Positions 16,521 through 24,936 of a stretch of 64,000 nucleotides of DNA are shown in pieces (within the stretch, counting starts at the first letter, position 1; the number at the start of each line of letters is the position of its first letter). Where the stretch lies: positions 1 to 64,000 of the forward strand of contig NZ_JBPPGG010000007.1 of NCBI RefSeq assembly GCF_051304405.1, in the 5' to 3' direction. The notes below the pieces were generated by a model. That model searched no databases. It was given only the letters and a program-made list of their open reading frames with translations, and was not told the origin of the DNA. The position numbers were made by a program, and so were the translations under genes. This DNA is from Pedomonas sp051304405. Lineage in GTDB: Bacteria; Pseudomonadota; Alphaproteobacteria; Sphingomonadales; Sphingomonadaceae.

Positions 16521-17216
16521 GTGGCGAATGTGGTGATTACCGGTGCCAACCGGGGAATTGGTCTGGCGCTGACCCGTCAGTATGCCGAGGCGGGCGACAA
16601 CGTCCTCGCGCTCTGCCGCTCGCCGGAAAAGGCAGAGGCGCTCCAGAAGCTGGCCGCCCAGTCCGGCGGCCGGGTGAAGGTGGGGGCGATCGACATCGGC
16701 GATACGGCCTCGGTCGAGGCGGCGGCGAAGCTGGTGGACGGGCCGGTGGATATTCTCATCAACAACGCCGGCGTGCTTGGCGGTGACCCCGAGCGCCAGA
16801 CCCTCCAGAACATCGATTACGACGCCTGGGCGGACTCGTTCAACATCATGGCCATGGGCCCGTTCCGGGTGGTGAAGGCGTTCCTGCCGGCGCTGGAGAA
16901 GGCCAAGGGCGCGAAGATCATGAGCGTCAGCAGCCAGCTGGCGGCCTCCACCTGGCCCTATGGCGGCTACTATGTCTACAGCAGCGCCAAGGCGGCCGGA
17001 AACCGGATCATGCAGATCCTGGCCATCGACCTGAAGGACAAGGGCATCGCCGTTGCCAACATCCACCCCGGCTATGTCCAGACCGACATGGGCGGCCCGA
17101 ATGCGGAAATCACGCCGGATGAAAGCGCTGCCGGCATCCGCAACGTCATCGCCAACCTGACGCTGGAGAACAGCGGCAAGTTCTTCAAGTGGAACGGGGA
17201 GTTCCACCCGCTCTGA
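16521..17216 (+). CDS. SDR, C-factor-like
   Basis: A 231-residue SDR with TGANRGIGLALTR, NNAGVLGG and the catalytic YSSAKAAGNR. The short length and the C-terminal half around IHPGYVQTDMGGPNAEITP resemble the C-factor/sniffer group of carbonyl reductases. GTG 16521 is chosen because GAGGAGGATGCA precedes it with ideal spacing; ATG 16491 would place that site in coding sequence. It lies 43 nt after the GFA gene in the same transcriptional direction. Confidence 0.9.
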   Translation: MANVVITGANRGIGLALTRQYAEAGDNVLALCRSPEKAEALQKLAAQSGGRVKVGAIDIGDTASVEAAAKLVDGPVDILINNAGVLGGDPERQTLQNIDYDAWADSFNIMAMGPFRVVKAFLPALEKAKGAKIMSVSSQLAASTWPYGGYYVYSSAKAAGNRIMQILAIDLKDKGIAVANIHPGYVQTDMGGPNAEITPDESAAGIRNVIANLTLENSGKFFKWNGEFHPL

Positions 17217-17243
17217 CGAGCGGCCGGGGCGTTCTGTCCGCGG

Positions 17244-17261
17244 CCTAGCCCAAAGGCTAGG
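17244..17261. promoter_or_regulatory. CCTAGCC-CAAA-GGCTAGG inverted repeat
   Basis: A perfect 7-bp inverted repeat with a 4-nt loop in the 135-nt gap between two SDR genes. No U-tract follows, so an operator upstream of the SDR at 17352 is at least as likely as a terminator. Confidence 0.45.
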
Positions 17262-17351
17262 TGCGGTGGTCTGGTCCGGCGTCGAAAATGGAATCCAACG
17301 AGATTGCATTGAAGACGCCGGACCCACCGGCGCAAGGGGGAGGACAGAAGA

Positions 17352-18116
17352 ATGGGCCGGGTTTCCGGAAAGGTTGCCATTGTCACGGGCGCTGCGTCCG
17401 ACGGCGGTCTGGGTTTCGCGACGGCGCGGGCGCTGGCGCGGGAGGGCGCGAAGGTCGTCCTCACGGATCTCAATGAAGCCGAGGTTCTGAAGCGGGGCGA
17501 GGAGCTGCGCGCGGCGGGCGGCGACGTGCTGGCCCTGGCGCAGGACGTCACCGACGAAGCGCAGTGGGATCAGGTGATCGCCCGCACCCGCGAGGCCTAC
17601 GGCCAGCTGGATATTCTCGTCAACAACGCGGGCGTTGCCATCCTCAAGTGGATGGATGCAATGACGCTGGCGGATTTCGAGCGGCAGATCCGCATCAACC
17701 TCACCAGCGTCTATCTTGGCAGCGCGGCGGCGCTCAAGGTGATGCGTGCGCAGGGCAAGGGCGGTGTCATCACCAACCTGTCGTCCATCGCCGGCCTTGT
17801 GGGCGTGCCGGGCGCGTCGGCCTATGCGGCGAGCAAGGCGGGCGTGCGGGCGTTCACCAAGTCGATCGCGCTGGAAGCGGCGCGCGACAACATCCGCTGC
17901 AATTCCGTCCATCCGGGCGTGATCTGGACCGACATGCAGAAGGTCGCCATCCGGGACAACCCGGAGCAGTACGACATCCTGAACGCGTCGATCCCGATGG
18001 GGCGCATGGGCGAGCCCGACGACATCGCCAACATGATCCTGTTCCTCAGCTCGGACGAGGCTAAATACATTACCGGGGCCGAATTCACCGTGGATGGCGG
18101 CCTGACTGCTCAATAA
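17352..18116 (+). CDS. Short-chain dehydrogenase/reductase, cyclic-alcohol type
   Basis: A 254-residue classical SDR. TGAASDGGLGFA is an expanded glycine motif; NNAGVAIL, SSIAGLVG and the catalytic SAYAASKAGV follow. LTDLNEAE places Asp after the second strand, indicating NAD(H). The C-terminal FTVDGGLTAQ is typical. It resembles cyclopentanol and hydroxysteroid dehydrogenases in general pattern, which fits an alicyclic substrate. It heads a run with an NTF2-like protein and two MDR oxidoreductases. Confidence 0.93.
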   Translation: MGRVSGKVAIVTGAASDGGLGFATARALAREGAKVVLTDLNEAEVLKRGEELRAAGGDVLALAQDVTDEAQWDQVIARTREAYGQLDILVNNAGVAILKWMDAMTLADFERQIRINLTSVYLGSAAALKVMRAQGKGGVITNLSSIAGLVGVPGASAYAASKAGVRAFTKSIALEAARDNIRCNSVHPGVIWTDMQKVAIRDNPEQYDILNASIPMGRMGEPDDIANMILFLSSDEAKYITGAEFTVDGGLTAQ

Positions 18117-18143
18117 TCGATATTTCCGACAAGGGAGCCGGGC

Positions 18144-18716
18144 ATGACCTCATCGGCCTACGATGTCGCCGCGCTGGCAGCGCGTCAGGAAATTTCCGAC
18201 GTCATCCATCGCTATTGCCACGCGATCGACCGCCGCCGCTGGTGGCTGATGGAAACGGTTTTCCATGAGGACGCCACCTACAAGTTCACTGCCATCGAAG
18301 GCGGCTGGCGGCATTTCGTGGCGGAGGCCCGCCGGCTGGTGGACCCCCTTGCGGTGACCCACCATCAGGTGAGCAACATCCTGGTGGCGCTCGACGGCGA
18401 CGTTGCCCACACCGAGACCTACCTGACCGCCTATCATCTGGTGCCGGCGGACTATCCGACCGACCTGGCCTTCCCCGGCACGGGGCAGGCCTATGAGGTG
18501 GTGACCGGCGGCCGCTATGTGGACCGCTTCGAGCGCCGCAACGGTGTCTGGAAGATCGCCCATCGCACGGGCCTGTTCGACTGGCGGCGGGACCAGCCGC
18601 TGGCGGACGGCGGCCTGTCCGAAGCGCCCGCCAACTGGCGCGGCCAGCACGGCGACCTCGACCCCTCCCGCAGCGTGGCCGCTCGCTGGCGCTCGCCTGC
18701 GGCGGCGGAGGCGTAA
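18144..18716 (+). CDS. NTF2-like (SnoaL_4-type) protein with BaiE-like residues
   Basis: A 190-residue NTF2-fold protein with Tyr24, Asp29 and His74 at the positions of the BaiE-like set described for 11395, and the conserved GGRYVDRFERRNGVWKIAHR element. The tail after residue 160 is poorly conserved and basic. It lies 27 nt after an SDR, and 4 nt separate its stop from the next ATG, so it is co-transcribed. Dehydration or double-bond isomerisation after the SDR step is a reasonable inference; a structural role is possible. Confidence 0.87.
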   Translation: MTSSAYDVAALAARQEISDVIHRYCHAIDRRRWWLMETVFHEDATYKFTAIEGGWRHFVAEARRLVDPLAVTHHQVSNILVALDGDVAHTETYLTAYHLVPADYPTDLAFPGTGQAYEVVTGGRYVDRFERRNGVWKIAHRTGLFDWRRDQPLADGGLSEAPANWRGQHGDLDPSRSVAARWRSPAAAEA

Positions 18717-18720
18717 GGTC

Positions 18721-19737
18721 ATGGCGAGTATCCCGGCGACGCGGCACGTCTGGCGCCTGATCCGTCACCCGGAAGGGGACCGTTTCGAGGAGGCGCTGCG
18801 CCTTGAGGAGGAGGCGACCCCTTCGCTTGGCGAGGGGGAGGTGGCCATTCGCGGCGAATACCTCTCGCTCGACGCGGGCACCCGCATGTGGATGACCCCG
18901 CGCACGGACGGCTACCAGCCGCCGGTGCCGCTGGGCACCCCCATGCCCGGTCTGGTTCTGGGCCGGGTCATCGGCTCGCGCAGCCCGGCCGTTCCCGAAG
19001 GCAGCCTGGTGCGCGCCTTCGGCCAGTGGTCCGACATTTCCGTGGTGCGGCCGGAGGCCAGCGGCCTTGCGGTACTTGACGAGACGGTGGCGGACGCGCG
19101 CCAGCACCTCGGCGTGCTCGGCATGAACGGCTGGACCGCCTATGTGGGCATCACCGAGGCCGGGCGTGCCCGGCCGGGCGAGACCGTGCTGGTCTCGGCG
19201 GCGGCGGGAGCAACGGGGATGCTCGCGGCGCAGATCGCGCGCAACATGGGCTGCCGCGTGATCGGCATTGCGGGCGGGGCGGAGAAGTGCCGCGTCCTCA
19301 CCGACGACCTGGGCCTCGACCAGGCCATCGACTACAAGGCGCAGGATGTGGAGGCGGCGCTGGCCGCCCTGCCGCATGGCGTTGACGTCTATTTCGACAA
19401 CGTGGGCGGCCCGCTGCTGGATGCGGTGCTGCCCAACATGGCGCTCTATGGGCGCATCGCGGTGTGCGGCCTTGTCGCCACCTATGCGGAGACCGGCGCG
19501 CCGCGCGGTCCGGCCCGGTTCGACCAGATCCTGATGAAGCGGCTGTCGGTCACCGGCTTCTTCTCGCCGGATTTCATGCACCGCGGCCCGGAGATCAACC
19601 GGCTGATGCGCGGCTGGCTGGAGGCAGGGCGCATCACCCTGCCGTTCGATGAAACACAGGGGCTGGAGAACCTGCTCACCGCCTATGGCAAGCTGTTCCG
19701 GGGCGGTAATATCGGCAAGACGCTGGTCCGGCTCTAA
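18721..19737 (+). CDS. Zinc-independent MDR oxidoreductase (PTGR/CurA-like)
   Basis: A 338-residue medium-chain reductase of the leukotriene B4 12-hydroxydehydrogenase/prostaglandin-reductase type, which usually reduces alpha,beta-unsaturated ketones with NADPH. The nucleotide motif is AAAGATGMLAAQIAR, and VDVYFDNVGGPLLDA is the family signature. No structural-zinc cysteine cluster is seen. ATG 18721 directly follows the NTF2-like stop; in-frame sequence further upstream overlaps that gene and is rejected. It is tandem with a paralogue at 19758, so two different enone intermediates may be handled. Confidence 0.92.
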   Translation: MASIPATRHVWRLIRHPEGDRFEEALRLEEEATPSLGEGEVAIRGEYLSLDAGTRMWMTPRTDGYQPPVPLGTPMPGLVLGRVIGSRSPAVPEGSLVRAFGQWSDISVVRPEASGLAVLDETVADARQHLGVLGMNGWTAYVGITEAGRARPGETVLVSAAAGATGMLAAQIARNMGCRVIGIAGGAEKCRVLTDDLGLDQAIDYKAQDVEAALAALPHGVDVYFDNVGGPLLDAVLPNMALYGRIAVCGLVATYAETGAPRGPARFDQILMKRLSVTGFFSPDFMHRGPEINRLMRGWLEAGRITLPFDETQGLENLLTAYGKLFRGGNIGKTLVRL

Positions 19738-19757
19738 CGGGGAGGAAGGGAAGGCTC

Positions 19758-20771
19758 ATGACAGTCAACCGGCAGATCGTGCTGAAGCGGCGGCCAAACG
19801 GCATTCCGGTGCCGGAGGACTTCGCGCTCGCCGAGGCGCCCATGCCGGTGCTGGCGGAGGGCGAGATTCTGGTCCGCAACCGCTGCTTCTCCATGGAGCC
19901 GGCCATTCGCGGCTGGCTGGACGACAAGGAAAGCTATTTCCCGCCCATTCCCATCGGCGGGCCGATCCGCGCGCCGAGCCTGGGCGAGGTGGTCGAATCC
20001 CGCCATCCCGGCTTCCAGCCGGGGGACATCGTGCGCGGCCTCAATCACTGGGAGGACTATTCGGTCCTCACCGAGAACACCATCCTTCTGGAGAAGCTGC
20101 ATCCCGACCGCAGCCTGCCGCTGTCCTATTACGTCGGGCCGCTCGGCGGCTCGGGGCTGACGGCCTATGTGGGCCTCCATGACGTGGGGCGGATCCGCGA
20201 GGGCGACACGGTGGTCATCAGCGCCGCCGTCGGCGCTGTCGGCGGCGTTGCGGGGCAGGTGGCGCGTCTGCGCGGCTGCCGCGTCATCGGGCTGGTCGGC
20301 TCGGAGGAGAAGGCGCGGTTCGCCACGGAACAACTGGGCTACCACGCGGTTGTCAACTACCGCGCGGTGCCGGATCTGGCCGAGGCGGTGCGCGCGGCCT
20401 GCCCGGAGGGGGTCGATGTGTACTTCGACAACGTGGGCGGCGCCACGCTGGACGCCATGCTCATCAACATGAAGACCTACGGGCGCATCATCGCCTGCGG
20501 CATGATCGCGGCCTACAACCGGCAGGACAACCCGCCGCCCATCTTCAACCTGTGGGAAATGGTGGCGCGCCAGCTGGAGATGAAGGGCTTCCTGCTGCAA
20601 ACCTATGCGGCGTCCATCCCGGCGGCGCAGGCCCAGCTGGAGGCGTGGATCCGCTCCGGCGCGCTCATGGTGTCCGAGCACAAGCGCCATGGGCTGGAGA
20701 ACGCGCCCGCCCTGTTCTGCGAGTTGATGGCGGGCAAGACCACCGGCAAGGCGGTGCTGGAAATTTCCTGA
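19758..20771 (+). CDS. Zinc-independent MDR oxidoreductase (PTGR/CurA-like), second copy
   Basis: A 337-residue paralogue of the preceding enzyme. It has AAVGAVGGVAGQVAR at the NADPH site and the same VDVYFDNVGGATLDA signature, with diverged N- and C-termini. GGGGAGGAAGGGAAGGCTC precedes ATG 19758. It is the last gene of the block that began at 11395 and is followed by a GC-rich hairpin. Likely an NADPH-dependent double-bond reductase of unknown substrate. Confidence 0.93.
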   Translation: MTVNRQIVLKRRPNGIPVPEDFALAEAPMPVLAEGEILVRNRCFSMEPAIRGWLDDKESYFPPIPIGGPIRAPSLGEVVESRHPGFQPGDIVRGLNHWEDYSVLTENTILLEKLHPDRSLPLSYYVGPLGGSGLTAYVGLHDVGRIREGDTVVISAAVGAVGGVAGQVARLRGCRVIGLVGSEEKARFATEQLGYHAVVNYRAVPDLAEAVRAACPEGVDVYFDNVGGATLDAMLINMKTYGRIIACGMIAAYNRQDNPPPIFNLWEMVARQLEMKGFLLQTYAASIPAAQAQLEAWIRSGALMVSEHKRHGLENAPALFCELMAGKTTGKAVLEIS

Positions 20772-20806
20772 GAAATCGGGGCCTGAGATGTCCCTCGGGG
20801 ACGGAA

Positions 20807-20831
20807 GGCCGGCGCGTCCCGCGCGCCGGCC
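20807..20831. terminator. Hairpin between converging genes
   Basis: GGCCGGCGCG (20807-20816) pairs perfectly with 20822-20831 around a 5-nt loop. It sits between the plus-strand block and the minus-strand VOC gene. There is no U-tract, so efficiency is uncertain. Confidence 0.55.
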
Positions 20832-20840
20832 GCACCGGTT

Positions 20841-21320
20841 TCAGGCGATGTCGAGCTTCACGTGCGGCAGCTTCGACAGGTCGGAGTCGTGGGTCGGGCT
20901 CGTCTCCTGGATTTCGATGATGTTGCCGTCCGGGTCCTTGCCGTAGACGGCCTTGATCTCGCCGAAGTTGACCGGCTCCCGGCAGAAGGTCATGCCCGCC
21001 GCGCGCAGCCGCTCGTATTCGGCGTCGATATCCACCACGTCCAGGCAGAAGTGGGTGTAGCCGTGGTCGTTCGGGCGCAGCGGCTCGCCGCCGCGCGCCG
21101 CGGGGCTCGAATATTCAAACAGTTCCAGGTGACAGTTTCCGGCCCGCAGCATGGCGGCGCGGGCGGCCGAGCCGGGCACGCCGATGGTGCTGTCGATCAC
21201 CTCGCTGTCCGCCCAGGTGATGTCGGAAATCAGGGTGAAGCCAAGAACGTCACGGTAGAAAGCCAGCATGCGTTCAAAGTTTGGCGTGTGCAAAGCGATA
21301 TGGTGAATGCCCCGAATCAT
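20841..21320 (-). CDS. VOC (glyoxalase-like) protein, epimerase/lyase type
   Basis: A 159-residue vicinal-oxygen-chelate protein with two modules. Candidate metal ligands are His in IHHIALHTPN, Glu in HLELFEYSSP, His in HGYTHFCLDV and Glu in NIIEIQE, the pattern of methylmalonyl-CoA epimerase and glyoxalase I-like enzymes. It is divergent from the ThuA-like gene at 21476. The four ligands look intact, so it is likely an active metalloenzyme; the reaction is not assignable. Confidence 0.9.
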   Translation of the reverse strand: MIRGIHHIALHTPNFERMLAFYRDVLGFTLISDITWADSEVIDSTIGVPGSAARAAMLRAGNCHLELFEYSSPAARGGEPLRPNDHGYTHFCLDVVDIDAEYERLRAAGMTFCREPVNFGEIKAVYGKDPDGNIIEIQETSPTHDSDLSKLPHVKLDIA

Positions 21321-21475
21321 GCGGCCGATCCTCCCCTTGGCTGAATGAGCGCGAACATTCTGTGCGTCTGCGCACCCGCCCGTAACCAGCCAATCTGATA
21401 GTTGTGCCTGTGCGGGGTTGGCCGTCTGCTGCGGCGACTGCCGAATAGATTGGGCGACCCCGAAGGGAGGCGGAC

Positions 21476-22255
21476 ATGGTTATCCGATACGATGCCCCGG
21501 GCAATGTGCTGGTGCTGACCAAGGGACATCCGTTCGAGCGCGAGCCGTTCGCGGCGCTGATCGAGGCCGTGCTGCCGGAGGGCTGGACCTGGACGCTGGC
21601 GGAGCATCCGGCGGCCGCCGGGCTGCTCGACCCCGAGCGGGCCGCGCCGTTCGACGTGATCCTGTTCTACGACATGCCGGGCCTCCTGTTCCGGCCCGGC
21701 GAGCCGCCGCTGCATGTGGAGCCGCCCGCCTGCCTCAAGGCGGGGTTTGCGGCGCTGCTGGAGCAGGGCAAGCCCCTGCTGTTCCTGCACCACGCCCTGG
21801 CGGGCTGGCCCGCCTGGCCGGAGTACCGGCAGGCCATCGGCGGCCATTTCGACTACGGCCGCAGCGGCTACCGCCACGGCGTGCGCCATTTCGTGCGGGT
21901 GGTGGCGGACCATCCCGTCACCGCCGGTCTGGGCGAGGGGTTCTGGATCGAGGACGAGCTGTATCTCGTCGAGGTGGACGAGGCGGACAAGCAGCCTCTC
22001 CTGCGCTCGGACCATCGCTTCGAGCGTGACGGCTTCTATGCGGCGGACCTTGCCGTGCGGGGCAAGATGTTCAGCAACGAAGGCTGGGAGCATCCGCCGG
22101 GCAGCAACCTGATCGGCTGGACGCGCCAGGCGGGCAACAGCCCGGTGGTCTACCTCCAGTGCGGGGACGGCCCCAGCGCCTACGAAAACGAGGGCTTCCG
22201 CCGCCTGCTCGCCAACGCGATCTGCTGGCTGGCCTCGCAGGGGAAGCGGGGCTGA
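21476..22255 (+). CDS. ThuA-like domain protein (1)
   Basis: A 259-residue ThuA-fold protein (class I glutamine amidotransferase-like fold without the catalytic Cys). It contains DVILFYDMPG, GKPLLFLHHALAGWP (about 97-111), a DHPVTAGLGEGFWIEDELY segment and the C-terminal NEGFRRLLANAICW. A second member lies at 57114. ThuA proteins occur in sugar and keto-glycoside metabolism, but their role in a ring-degradation island is undescribed to my knowledge. The start follows GAAGGGAGGCGGAC. It is divergent from the VOC gene and followed by a strong terminator. Confidence 0.85.
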   Translation: MVIRYDAPGNVLVLTKGHPFEREPFAALIEAVLPEGWTWTLAEHPAAAGLLDPERAAPFDVILFYDMPGLLFRPGEPPLHVEPPACLKAGFAALLEQGKPLLFLHHALAGWPAWPEYRQAIGGHFDYGRSGYRHGVRHFVRVVADHPVTAGLGEGFWIEDELYLVEVDEADKQPLLRSDHRFERDGFYAADLAVRGKMFSNEGWEHPPGSNLIGWTRQAGNSPVVYLQCGDGPSAYENEGFRRLLANAICWLASQGKRG

Positions 22256-22272
22256 GGCCGGGATGAAGAAAA

Positions 22273-22309
22273 GGGCGGCGCGGGGAGTGTTTCCCGCGCC
22301 GCCCTTTTT
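22273..22309. terminator. Bidirectional rho-independent terminator
   Basis: GGGCGGCGCGGG (22273-22284) pairs perfectly with 22293-22304, flanked by AAAA on the left and TTTTT on the right. It serves the converging ThuA and acyl-CoA ligase genes. Confidence 0.93.
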
Positions 22310-22335
22310 CATGCGGTTGCCTGTCGGAGCGCCTG

Positions 22336-23976
22336 TCAGGCGGTCTTCTGGTACATCTTCTCCGCGATCATCTTGCGGAGAATGTCCTTCTTGATCTTGC
22401 CCGATGCGGTGCGCGGGAAGCTGTCCACCAGCTCCACGTGCTCGGGGTATTTCTGCTTGGCAAGGCCGGTCGTTGCCATGTGGGCGGTGATCGAGGCCAT
22501 GTCCGGTCTGCGGCCGACGCGCGGGATGATGTAGGCGCAGATGCCCTCGCCGAGGCGCGCGTGCGGCATGGCGACGACGGCGGCCTCCTCCACGTCCGGG
22601 TGCAGGTGCAGCGCGTCCTCGATTTCCTTGGCGCTGATGTTCTCGCCGCCGCGGATGATGAGGTCCTTCTTGCGTCCGGTGATCAGCACGGCGCCGTCGG
22701 GCGTGATGAGGCCGATGTCGCCGGTGCGGAAATAGCCATCGGGCGTGAAGGCTTCCGCGTTCTGGGCGTCGTCCGCATAGCCGAGGAACATGGCCGGGCC
22801 GCGCGCGATGATCTCGCCTTCCTGGCCCTGCGGCACCGGATTGCCCGCGTCGTCCACGATCAGCACGTCATAGTCGATGATGCGCCCGTCGGTGGTGGCC
22901 GCCAGTTCGGCAACGTCGGGGCCGACCCAGCCGAGCGTGATCAGCGGCGTCTCGGTGCTGCCATACACGCGGAAGGCGCGGCCGTTCTCGAACAGGGCGT
23001 TGGCCTGGCGCACGATCTCCGGCGGCACCGCCGCGCCGCCGCAGGCGAAGAAGCGGATGCTGGGCAGGCGGGTGTTCTCGGCCCGCGCCGTCGCCACCAG
23101 CTCCTGGAGGAACGGGGTGGCGGCCACCGTGCCGGAGATGCGGTGGTGGTTGATCAGCTTCACCGCCTCGGCCGCGTTCCAGTGCTCCATGAGCACGGTG
23201 CGCGTGCCCGAGAGGAACGGCAGTTCAAGGCCGTTGCTGTAGCCGCTGATGTGGGTGACGGGCGAGGGCATCAGCACCACGTCGCCCTTCTGGATGCCCC
23301 AGTACTCCGTGCAGGCGGCCACGGCGCGGGCGATGCTGTTGTGGTCGTGCAGCACGCCCTTCGGCCGTCCGGTGGTGCCGGAGGTGTACATGATCATCTT
23401 GACCGACTGCGGGTCCACCTTCGGCCAGTCGATGCTGCGGCCCCGGCCCGCTGCCACCAGATCCTCGTAGGCGGCGTCGCCCTCGCCGTTGCCCCGCACC
23501 ACGATCACCGACTTCAGGTCCGGCAGGTCGGCGCGGATTTCCTCCAGCATCTCGGCATAGTTGAAATTGCGGAAGGTGGCCGGAATGAAGATCGCCCGGC
23601 TGCGGCAGTCCGCCAGGGTCAACTTGACCTCGGCCCCGCGGTAGATGTGGACGATCGGGTTGATCACCAGTCCCAGCAGCGCGGCGGCCACGTTGATGAC
23701 GGCCGCCTCGACCCAGTTCGGCACCTGGAAGCTCACCACATCGCCCGGGCGCAGGCCCCTGTCCCAGAGGCTGACAGCCAGGGCTTCCGCATCGGCCAGC
23801 AGGGAGGCGTAGGTCACCGGCTGCGGCTGGTCGAGAAAGATCTCCGTATCGGGTTCGCGGGCTGCCCATTCGCGGGCGAGATCGGCGATGGTGCGGTCGC
23901 GCCACACGCCGAGGTCGCGATAGCGGCGGCAGGCCTCGGGATCACGCCGGATCGGCCAGTTCGTCGGCGAGTTCAT
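22336..23976 (-). CDS. AMP-forming acyl-CoA synthetase (FadD-like ligase)
   Basis: A 546-residue adenylate-forming ligase that activates a carboxylic acid with ATP and CoA. Motifs are MYTSGTTGRPKGV (about 196-208), GSTETPLI, the hinge region GRKKDLIIRGGENISA, and the catalytic Lys near the end in SGKIKKDILRK. It most resembles cyclohexanecarboxylate or medium-chain ligases. ATG 23976 (AAGGATC 9-11 nt upstream) is chosen; an in-frame extension to 24072 would run almost into the TetR gene. It lies 92 nt behind TetR, probably in one operon, so ligand-responsive control is likely. Confidence 0.93.
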   Translation of the reverse strand: MNSPTNWPIRRDPEACRRYRDLGVWRDRTIADLAREWAAREPDTEIFLDQPQPVTYASLLADAEALAVSLWDRGLRPGDVVSFQVPNWVEAAVINVAAALLGLVINPIVHIYRGAEVKLTLADCRSRAIFIPATFRNFNYAEMLEEIRADLPDLKSVIVVRGNGEGDAAYEDLVAAGRGRSIDWPKVDPQSVKMIMYTSGTTGRPKGVLHDHNSIARAVAACTEYWGIQKGDVVLMPSPVTHISGYSNGLELPFLSGTRTVLMEHWNAAEAVKLINHHRISGTVAATPFLQELVATARAENTRLPSIRFFACGGAAVPPEIVRQANALFENGRAFRVYGSTETPLITLGWVGPDVAELAATTDGRIIDYDVLIVDDAGNPVPQGQEGEIIARGPAMFLGYADDAQNAEAFTPDGYFRTGDIGLITPDGAVLITGRKKDLIIRGGENISAKEIEDALHLHPDVEEAAVVAMPHARLGEGICAYIIPRVGRRPDMASITAHMATTGLAKQKYPEHVELVDSFPRTASGKIKKDILRKMIAEKMYQKTA

Positions 23977-24068
23977 AACGTTCACGATCCTTGTCGTTGG
24001 GCCGCTTGTCGAGGCCGTCCGCAACCACGGCCGGCCGGGCGGACCGGAAAATGTCACGCCTCCCTTAT

Positions 24069-24812
24069 TCAACCTTTCCGCCGCTTTCGGGGCCCCGCAT
24101 TTTCGTTAGGTTGACGGTCGGGTTGCGCCTGCCGATTCTGGGCCGCAAGCTGTTCGAACCCTGCGGTGAAATAGGGGATCATGAAGGCGGCGATGCGGTC
24201 GAGGTCGGTTGATTGGCACAGTCCGCCGGACTGGCGATCGACGAGCCCTGCCTGGGTGAGGATATGCACGATCGCGGCCTGGTAGAAATAGAAGGCCCAG
24301 TTCAACGCCTCCTCATCCAGTGTCGGCATGGCCCGGGCAATCTGGGCGATGAAGGCCTTCACTGTCGGGTCGTAGGACTCGATGATCGGCGCGACGAAGC
24401 TCTCCTTCTGCGGCGCGCTCGAAACCTGGGCCAGCAGGCGGATGTAATTGGCCCATCCCTCGCCGCCGCGCAGCACCCGCTCGAACACCGGCGCAATGAA
24501 GGCATGGAGAATCGCCGAAAGCGGCGGCGGCGTGTCGCCCGCCTCCCGGATCACCGCCTCCAGCGCCCGTTGCAGCCCCGCCGCATGGTCATCCGCCCGC
24601 CGGGCGATCACATGGCGGAACAGGTCCTCCTTGGAGCCGAAATGATAGCTCGCCAGCGCGAGCTGCACGCCCGCCGCCTGCGTAATGTCCCGCAGCGAAA
24701 CCCCGTAATAGCCGCGCTCGGCGAACAGGGCCTCGGCTGCGTCAAGAATTCTGGTGCGCGTGCGCTCCGTGTTGGGGTGCCTTTTCAGGACCGCAACGGA
24801 TACCTCCGCCAT
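24069..24812 (-). CDS. TetR-family transcriptional regulator (FadR/AcrR-like)
   Basis: A 247-residue TetR regulator with HTH at about 17-62 (AEALFAERGYYGVSLRDITQ, then YHFGSKEDLF) and a complete C-terminal ligand domain ending in a basic, low-complexity tail. I chose ATG 24812, preceded by AGAGAGGCAGTG, over the longer in-frame starts to 24938. It is divergent from Rieske oxygenase 3 with the operator-like site C (24894-24909) between them. It may repress itself, the downstream acyl-CoA ligase and the oxygenases; CoA thioesters are common ligands of such regulators. Confidence 0.92.
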   Translation of the reverse strand: MAEVSVAVLKRHPNTERTRTRILDAAEALFAERGYYGVSLRDITQAAGVQLALASYHFGSKEDLFRHVIARRADDHAAGLQRALEAVIREAGDTPPPLSAILHAFIAPVFERVLRGGEGWANYIRLLAQVSSAPQKESFVAPIIESYDPTVKAFIAQIARAMPTLDEEALNWAFYFYQAAIVHILTQAGLVDRQSGGLCQSTDLDRIAAFMIPYFTAGFEQLAAQNRQAQPDRQPNENAGPRKRRKG

Positions 24813-24893
24813 CACTGCCTCTCTGCGCTGCTGCCGTTCCATCACACGAAATGTCGAATCCAAATTGACAAAAAGAAAGCCTGAATGGAAGAT

Positions 24894-24909
24894 TTGAACA
24901 AACGTACAA
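24894..24909. promoter_or_regulatory. Operator-like palindrome, site C
   Basis: TTGAACAAACGTACAA has the TTGWAC-N4-GTACAA layout of sites A and B. It lies 27 nt before the start codon of Rieske oxygenase 3, in the divergent gap shared with a TetR gene. TTGACA at 24865-24870 and GAAGAT at 24888-24893 form a weak candidate promoter just upstream, so the site would overlap the initiation region. Confidence 0.6.
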
Positions 24910-24936
24910 AAAGCATAGGGTGGAGGGGAGAGCCTC

